Part shown: in pieces, positions 14,148-18,251 of the stretch
Layout: each line of letters starts with the position of its first letter
Numbering within the stretch: the stretch's first letter is position 1
From: Candidatus Neomicrothrix sp. UBA825
Lineage (GTDB): Bacteria > Actinomycetota > Acidimicrobiia > Acidimicrobiales > UBA8592
Direction: 5' to 3'
Assembly (NCBI GenBank): GCA_002295705.1
Contig: DBHP01000079.1
Coordinates: 2,006-20,256, forward strand
Length of the DNA: 18,251 nt
Position numbers and translations under genes: made by a program
The notes under the pieces: model-generated
Told to the model about the DNA's origin: nothing
The model's database searches: none
The model's input: the letters and a program-made list of their open reading frames with translations, nothing else

Positions 14148-15407
14148 ATGGATAATTATCCTCCTTCTGTAAATGAACTAGTAGATGCCCATTCCAACTC
14201 AGGGATACCACGACCTCTTCTCGTAGAGGAAGCAAGAATAGCGATCGATGAGGGGAAATGGGAAAGGTTAGATGAGCGGGTTGACGCTCTAAGGAAATTG
14301 GCCCTTCAGGAGGTTATTAATGCAACTGGCGTGCTTTTGCACACAAATCTTGGTCGTGCATCCTGGCCAACAACTTTCTCAGGCAATCCAGTAAATCTCG
14401 AGCTTGATTTAAACTCAGGTTCTAGAGGTTCTCGACAAGGATATTTAGGTCACTTATTTGCAAATTTATGCAAGACAGAGGCGGCGATGGTTGTGAATAA
14501 CTGTTCATCAGCGGTGCTTCTTATTCTTTCTGCTTTGGCGCATGAGAAAGGTGTAGCAATTTCCAGAGGCGAAATGGTAGAGATAGGCGGAGGTTTTAGG
14601 GTTCCAGATGTTCTTGAATTGTCCGGTGCGTATCTGGTTGAAGTGGGGACAACGAATAAGACAAGACGTGAAGACTATGAAAGATCGATTAACGCTCACC
14701 GTGATGTTTCAATGATTATGAAAATCCATCAATCAAACTACAAAATTGTTGGTTTTACAGAATCTGCTGAGATCAGAGAATTGGCTGACCTCAATGTGCC
14801 TCTCGTTGCAGATATAGGATCAGGACTGTTAGACGAGAATTGTTTTTGGCTTGAGAGCGGTCCTCCTAACTGGCTTATTGGAGAACCCGGTGCTCGACAA
14901 ACGCTCGCTGAAGGAGCTGATATTGTTACTTTTTCATCAGATAAGTTATTGGGGGGACCGCAAGCCGGAATCATAGCTGGGAAAGCAGATCTTATAGAAA
15001 AGTGTCTTGACCACCCGTTTGCCAGAGCAGTCAGACCTGGTTCTTTAGTCCTCTCATCTCTTCAAGAACTTTGCCATAAATATCTCAATCGTCAATGGAC
15101 TGAGATCCCATTTTGGAAAATGGCTTTAACGACTAAAGATGAGCTTCAAGATCGAGCTGAGCATTTTGACATTGGAGAACCGGTTGCACTTAATTCTGTA
15201 CCTGGAGGAGGAACGCTTCCTGGTGTCGAAATCCCATCATATGGTATTCAGATAGATCATGATATTTCAAGGGAACTTCGAGATGGAACGGAAGATAACT
15301 TACCAATTATTGCAAGAGTCGAAGACAGAAAGACTCTTCTTGATTTAAGAACAATTCATCCTTCTTTAGACGATCAAGTGATGACATCATTAAAGCAGAT
15401 TCTTTAG
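14148..15407 (+). CDS. selA: L-seryl-tRNA(Sec) selenium transferase
   Basis: SelA is a PLP enzyme that converts seryl-tRNA-Sec to selenocysteyl-tRNA-Sec using selenophosphate. The 419-residue sequence has the family core: EVINATGVLLHTNLGRA (about 55-71), NNCSSAVLL, EIGGGFRVPDV, EVGTTNKTRREDY, KIHQSNYKIVGF, DIGSG and the PLP-lysine motif SSDKLLGGPQAG with Lys266. Most SelA proteins are 450-470 residues; the shorter N-terminal region accounts for the difference, but PSVNEL at the start still matches the usual PSVDxL opening. selB follows after four bases, so the two form an operon. The tRNA-Sec substrate is encoded at 2776-2868. selD, the source of selenophosphate, is not in the window. Confidence 0.96.
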   Translation: MDNYPPSVNELVDAHSNSGIPRPLLVEEARIAIDEGKWERLDERVDALRKLALQEVINATGVLLHTNLGRASWPTTFSGNPVNLELDLNSGSRGSRQGYLGHLFANLCKTEAAMVVNNCSSAVLLILSALAHEKGVAISRGEMVEIGGGFRVPDVLELSGAYLVEVGTTNKTRREDYERSINAHRDVSMIMKIHQSNYKIVGFTESAEIRELADLNVPLVADIGSGLLDENCFWLESGPPNWLIGEPGARQTLAEGADIVTFSSDKLLGGPQAGIIAGKADLIEKCLDHPFARAVRPGSLVLSSLQELCHKYLNRQWTEIPFWKMALTTKDELQDRAEHFDIGEPVALNSVPGGGTLPGVEIPSYGIQIDHDISRELRDGTEDNLPIIARVEDRKTLLDLRTIHPSLDDQVMTSLKQIL

Positions 15408-15411
15408 GATT

Positions 15412-17136
15412 GTGAACAAGCACGTTATTTGTACAGCCGGTCATGTTGATCACGGGAAATCTACCTTGGTAAATGCCTTGACCGGAGTTGACCCAGATCG
15501 ATGGGTGGAAGAAAAACGTAGAGGGCTAACTATTGATCTAGGTTTCGCTAAAGCTGATAGGAGAAATAATGGCTTCGTCTCATTTATTGATGTTCCAGGT
15601 CATGAGAGATTTTTAAAAAATATGTTGGCAGGTGTTGGAGCAGTTGATGGGTGCCTTTTCGTTGTTGATGGTACTGAAGGGTGGAAACCCCAATCCGAAG
15701 AGCATCTTCGCATATTAAATCTGCTGGGAGTAAAGAAAGGCTTAATTGCTCTCACCAAGATTTCTTTGACAGATGATGACCTACGCGAAATCGTTTTACT
15801 TGAAATCAAAGACCACTTAAAAGGCACTTTTCTTGAGAGTGCACCAATTATTCCAGTTGACAGCATTACAGGAGTAGGTATTGATCATTTAGTAACAGAG
15901 TTAGAAAATATGTTGGAGGATACCCCTGTTGCAAAAGATAATGACAGACCTCGTCTTTGGATTGACAGAGTATTCACAGTAAAGGGTGCTGGGACAGTCG
16001 TGACAGGCACTCTTACTGGTGGATCCCTAAAAGTTGATGATGAAATTGTTATCAATCCACAGAACGTTGCAACAAAGATCCGCTCTCTTCAGTCTCACGA
16101 TGAACAAATTTCAAATATAGGACCAGGATCCCGTGTTGCTATTAACTTAGCTAATATTGATCATCGAAGCATCTGGAGAGGAAGTGTTATCACTTATCCA
16201 GAACAATGGTTTCTTACATCAACATTCGATGCTGAATTAGATGTACTTCCAAGTATTAAACATGAAGTCTCGCGACGTGGCGCCTATTTGGCGTACATAG
16301 GAACAAAGGAAGAATTCGTAAAGGTTCGAGTACTCGGTGATGAAGTAATCCCTGCTGGAAGCAAAGGTTTGGTTCGTGTGTATATGGATGAGAAGTTACC
16401 GCTCATGATGGGTGATCGGCTTATTCTTAGAGAAAGCGGAAGAAATGTGACTATAGGCGGTGCGATAGTACTAGACCCCGATCCCATTCTGCGAGCAGTG
16501 GAGGCAAAGCCTGATAGTTCAATAGACAGAATAATCAGCGAACATAAATGGATAACGGTTTCTCATCTTGAGGCATTAACTGGAGTGCGCAGAGAGGAAG
16601 ATGTGCCTGGATGGATTGTTGATCCGCATTGCCTTGAGGACATGATTGCGAATTTATCTCAAAGGCTACTAACTGCAGGTAATTTAGGTCTCGATATAAC
16701 ATCACTTGATCGATTCGAACGAGCTGCAATCGAATTACTTAAGGGAGTCGTGATTGAGGGTAAATACCTTCGGATGGAGGGGGCAGATAATTTTTCAGAC
16801 CATCCTTATTTGAGGCAATTGGAATCAGACCTTTTTAAACCACCAGATGCGGATGGAGTAGATCCAAGAGAGTTACGAGAATTAGTGCGTCGCGGATTAA
16901 TTATTGAGCAGAATGGAATTTTCTTTTCACAAAAAGCGGTTGCAAGTGCGGCCAAAAGAATACAAGTATTGCTGAAAGAAAATCCAGAAGGAGTAACTGT
17001 TGGAGAGGTTCGCATAGCTTTAGATAGCACGAGAAAATATGTGCTTCCGCTTCTTAACCATTTGGATCAGATAGGTGCAACAGTCAGAAGAAATGATGTT
17101 CGGTTAGAAGGTAAAAGATTACCTGAAATCATATGA
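15412..17136 (+). CDS. selB: Selenocysteine-specific elongation factor SelB, variant G4 motif
   Basis: SelB carries selenocysteyl-tRNA to the ribosome at UGA codons marked by a SECIS hairpin. In the 574-residue protein the GTPase domain (about 1-175) has G1 GHVDHGKST (10-18), a GLTIDLGFA switch region and G3 DVPGHERF. Domains II and III follow (RLWIDRVFTVKGAGTVVTGTL onward), then C-terminal winged-helix domains (about 360-574, ending PLLNHLDQIGATVRR). The G4 motif, usually NKxD or TKxD, reads ALTKISLTDDD: the aspartate that selects guanine is serine. The start is GTG at 15412, with AGGA just upstream at the end of selA. Alternative upstream starts would overlap selA. Identity is secure; nucleotide specificity is the open point. 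Confidence 0.95.
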   Translation: MNKHVICTAGHVDHGKSTLVNALTGVDPDRWVEEKRRGLTIDLGFAKADRRNNGFVSFIDVPGHERFLKNMLAGVGAVDGCLFVVDGTEGWKPQSEEHLRILNLLGVKKGLIALTKISLTDDDLREIVLLEIKDHLKGTFLESAPIIPVDSITGVGIDHLVTELENMLEDTPVAKDNDRPRLWIDRVFTVKGAGTVVTGTLTGGSLKVDDEIVINPQNVATKIRSLQSHDEQISNIGPGSRVAINLANIDHRSIWRGSVITYPEQWFLTSTFDAELDVLPSIKHEVSRRGAYLAYIGTKEEFVKVRVLGDEVIPAGSKGLVRVYMDEKLPLMMGDRLILRESGRNVTIGGAIVLDPDPILRAVEAKPDSSIDRIISEHKWITVSHLEALTGVRREEDVPGWIVDPHCLEDMIANLSQRLLTAGNLGLDITSLDRFERAAIELLKGVVIEGKYLRMEGADNFSDHPYLRQLESDLFKPPDADGVDPRELRELVRRGLIIEQNGIFFSQKAVASAAKRIQVLLKENPEGVTVGEVRIALDSTRKYVLPLLNHLDQIGATVRRNDVRLEGKRLPEII

Positions 17137-17193
17137 CACTTGTTAAGCATAACGCTAGGTTTATGAAAGAAATAAGCGAAGCTAAGGAGAACT

Positions 17194-17904
17194 ATGGAGT
17201 CTGGACCAACACCTCATCTTGAAGGCATTCGCGGTGATTATGCACCTACGGTTCTTCTACCTGGAGATCCCAAAAGAGCGAGGTTTATAGCTGAGAATTA
17301 TCTCACAAACGTTAAGTTGGTTAATTCTGTAAGAGGCGCTGAGGGGTTTACAGGAGAGTTCGATGGGGCTCCTATTTCTGTTCAATCAGTTGGGATGGGA
17401 ATTCCTTCTGCATTGATTTACTACACAGAGTTGATCAGATTTTTTGGCGTCAAAAAATTGATACGAGTTGGTAGTTGCGGGGGGTTGAATGAATCTGTTC
17501 GTTTGGGTGACCTTATTTGTGCCTCGGCTGCTGGAACTGACTCTGCTGCAATTGGGAAGCTAAATGATGGCTTAACTCTTCCTTCGGTAGCGGATTGGAA
17601 ATTACTCTATTCGGCAGTAAATGTTGCAGAGAATGCAGGAATATCAATGTCTGTTGGACCTGTTTTTACCAGCGATTTATTTTATGGACCTGACCCTGAA
17701 CTCTTTTCTAAGCTAACGAGGCATGGAATTCTTGGAGTTGAAATGGAAATAGCAGGTTTGTACACAATCTCCCAGGCCGAGGGCGTTCAGGCATTGGCTC
17801 TTGTAACTGTTAGTGATGACATAATTCGACAGGAAATCATGAGTTCTGCTGATAGAGAATCTACATTTGACGAGATGATTCAAGTCGCATTGGGGATTGT
17901 TTAG
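17194..17904 (+). CDS. deoD: Purine nucleoside phosphorylase, DeoD type
   Basis: Cleaves purine (deoxy)ribonucleosides with phosphate to the free base and (deoxy)ribose-1-phosphate, in salvage. At 236 residues it matches the hexameric bacterial class. Motifs include TPHLEGIRGDYAPTVLLPGDP, FIAENYL, VNSVRGAEGFTGEF, GMGIPSALIYYTEL, IRVGSCGGL, DLFYGPDP, GVEMEIAGLY and TVSDDI followed by DRESTFDEMIQVAL. The aspartate of VSD and the arginine of DRxSTF correspond to the catalytic Asp/Arg pair of E. coli DeoD. AAGGAG four bases before the ATG is a strong ribosome binding site and settles the start. The gene follows selB by 57 bases on the same strand but is not functionally tied to it. Confidence 0.93.
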   Translation: MESGPTPHLEGIRGDYAPTVLLPGDPKRARFIAENYLTNVKLVNSVRGAEGFTGEFDGAPISVQSVGMGIPSALIYYTELIRFFGVKKLIRVGSCGGLNESVRLGDLICASAAGTDSAAIGKLNDGLTLPSVADWKLLYSAVNVAENAGISMSVGPVFTSDLFYGPDPELFSKLTRHGILGVEMEIAGLYTISQAEGVQALALVTVSDDIIRQEIMSSADRESTFDEMIQVALGIV

Positions 17905-17936
17905 GACTGAGCTTGGCTTTTCAGTTAAATATTCGA

Positions 17937-18197
17937 TTATTGAATGCTTGGGATTATCTGCCTTCGTTCTGTTTCGTTAAGCCCTCCCCAGATGCCATGT
18001 TGTTCTCCTATTTGGAGGGCGTAGTTTAAGCAATCATTCTTTACCGAACATGTTTGACAAATCAGTTTTGCCCGACGTTCACGCTCTCTTTTGTCAGATT
18101 TTCTTTCAAAATGTGATGGAGGAAAGAAGATTTTTATCTGGGGACCGCGACAAGCAGCACGAACCTGCCATCTTTGATCATTCAAAACTACGCTCAT
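17937..18197 (-). CDS. WhiB-family Fe-S transcriptional regulator
   Basis: An 86-residue Wbl protein. The four cluster-binding cysteines are Cys16, Cys47, Cys50 and Cys56, in the pattern CX30CX2CX5C, and the beta-turn GIWGGLNETERR follows. Such proteins bind a 4Fe-4S cluster and often region 4 of the primary sigma factor, responding to redox or nitric oxide. The FFPPSHFERKSDKRERERRAK segment between the first two cysteines resembles acidimicrobial family members I recall, and the short basic tail QIIPSIQ lacks a clear AT-hook. A G-rich ribosome binding site (AAAGGGGG) sits about three bases before the ATG at 18197. It is the strongest marker in the window for an actinobacterial host. Which Wbl subclass it belongs to cannot be stated. 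Confidence 0.94.
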   Translation of the reverse strand: MSVVLNDQRWQVRAACRGPQIKIFFPPSHFERKSDKRERERRAKLICQTCSVKNDCLNYALQIGEQHGIWGGLNETERRQIIPSIQ

Positions 18198-18202
18198 GAT
18201 CC

Positions 18203-18214
18203 CCCTTTAAAGGG
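18203..18214. repeat. 12-bp palindrome at the whiB ribosome binding site
   Basis: CCCTTTAAAGGG is a perfect palindrome directly in front of the whiB start, and its right arm on the minus strand supplies the G-rich ribosome binding site. It could be an operator, but a palindrome of this length can occur by chance. Confidence 0.25.
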
Positions 18215-18251
18215 AACCTAGTCAGAGTTTTTTCGTTGGGCAAGAAAAAAA

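Noticed and set aside
17163..17222. Short frame MKEISEAKENYGVWTNTSS upstream of and overlapping deoD
   Set aside because: It has no ribosome binding site of its own, contains the deoD Shine-Dalgarno sequence, shows no regulatory codon run, and is most likely a chance frame.
1..18251. Selenoprotein with in-frame UGA inside the window
   Set aside because: Genes ending in TGA here end at the family's normal length, and I saw no continuation with homology beyond a TGA and no SECIS-like partner.

Overview
The window looks like a chromosomal segment of an A+T-leaning actinobacterium, most plausibly an uncultured, possibly aquatic, member of the Acidimicrobiia or a related group. The evidence is a WhiB-family regulator (a family essentially confined to Actinobacteria and their phages), a GlnR-type nitrogen regulator beside a GlnA2-like glutamine synthetase, an Mrp ATPase of the actinobacterial kind without the CPxC motif, and a SigA/SigB-like sigma factor. 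The taxonomic placement is inference. Genes are densely packed on both strands, no gene-free stretch exceeds about 180 bases, and I see no insertion sequence, prophage, CRISPR array or rRNA.

Layout: (1) 74-2059, minus strand: a serine-kinase anti-sigma factor and its STAS antagonist (a partner-switching pair), with an APH-like phosphotransferase upstream. (2) 2121-2868, plus strand: an unrecognised protein and a selenocysteine tRNA (anticodon UCA). (3) 2895-5686, minus strand: a TTG-initiated sigma-70 factor with a putative promoter and inverted repeat in front of it, and glutamine-dependent NAD synthetase. (4) 5805-9530: a divergent HisI, then a nitrogen cluster with GSII-type glutamine synthetase (minus), GSI-type glutamine synthetase (plus) and a GlnR-like regulator (plus); hisI and glnII converge on a perfect 12-bp hairpin. 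(5) 9562-14034: a small membrane protein, RidA, a Tat/lipobox protein with a CX4C thiol motif, an IscA/ErpA-type Fe-S protein, the Mrp Fe-S carrier ATPase, a metallo-beta-lactamase-fold protein that has lost its metal-binding histidines, and FxsA. (6) 14148-17136: selA-selB, four bases apart. (7) 17194-18197: DeoD purine nucleoside phosphorylase and WhiB, convergent.

Functional threads: tRNA-Sec, SelA and SelB supply three parts of the selenocysteine pathway (selD and any selenoprotein lie outside the window). The two glutamine synthetases and the GlnR-like factor form an ammonium-assimilation unit. ErpA, Mrp and the Fe-S protein WhiB connect to iron-sulfur metabolism, although they are not one operon. 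No wholly new multi-gene system is evident. The most unusual signals are at residue or structure level: a SelB with an altered G4 motif, a tRNA-Sec whose acceptor/T junction fits 7+6 better than 8+5, a HisI with a changed metal motif, and a pseudo-active metallo-beta-lactamase-fold protein.
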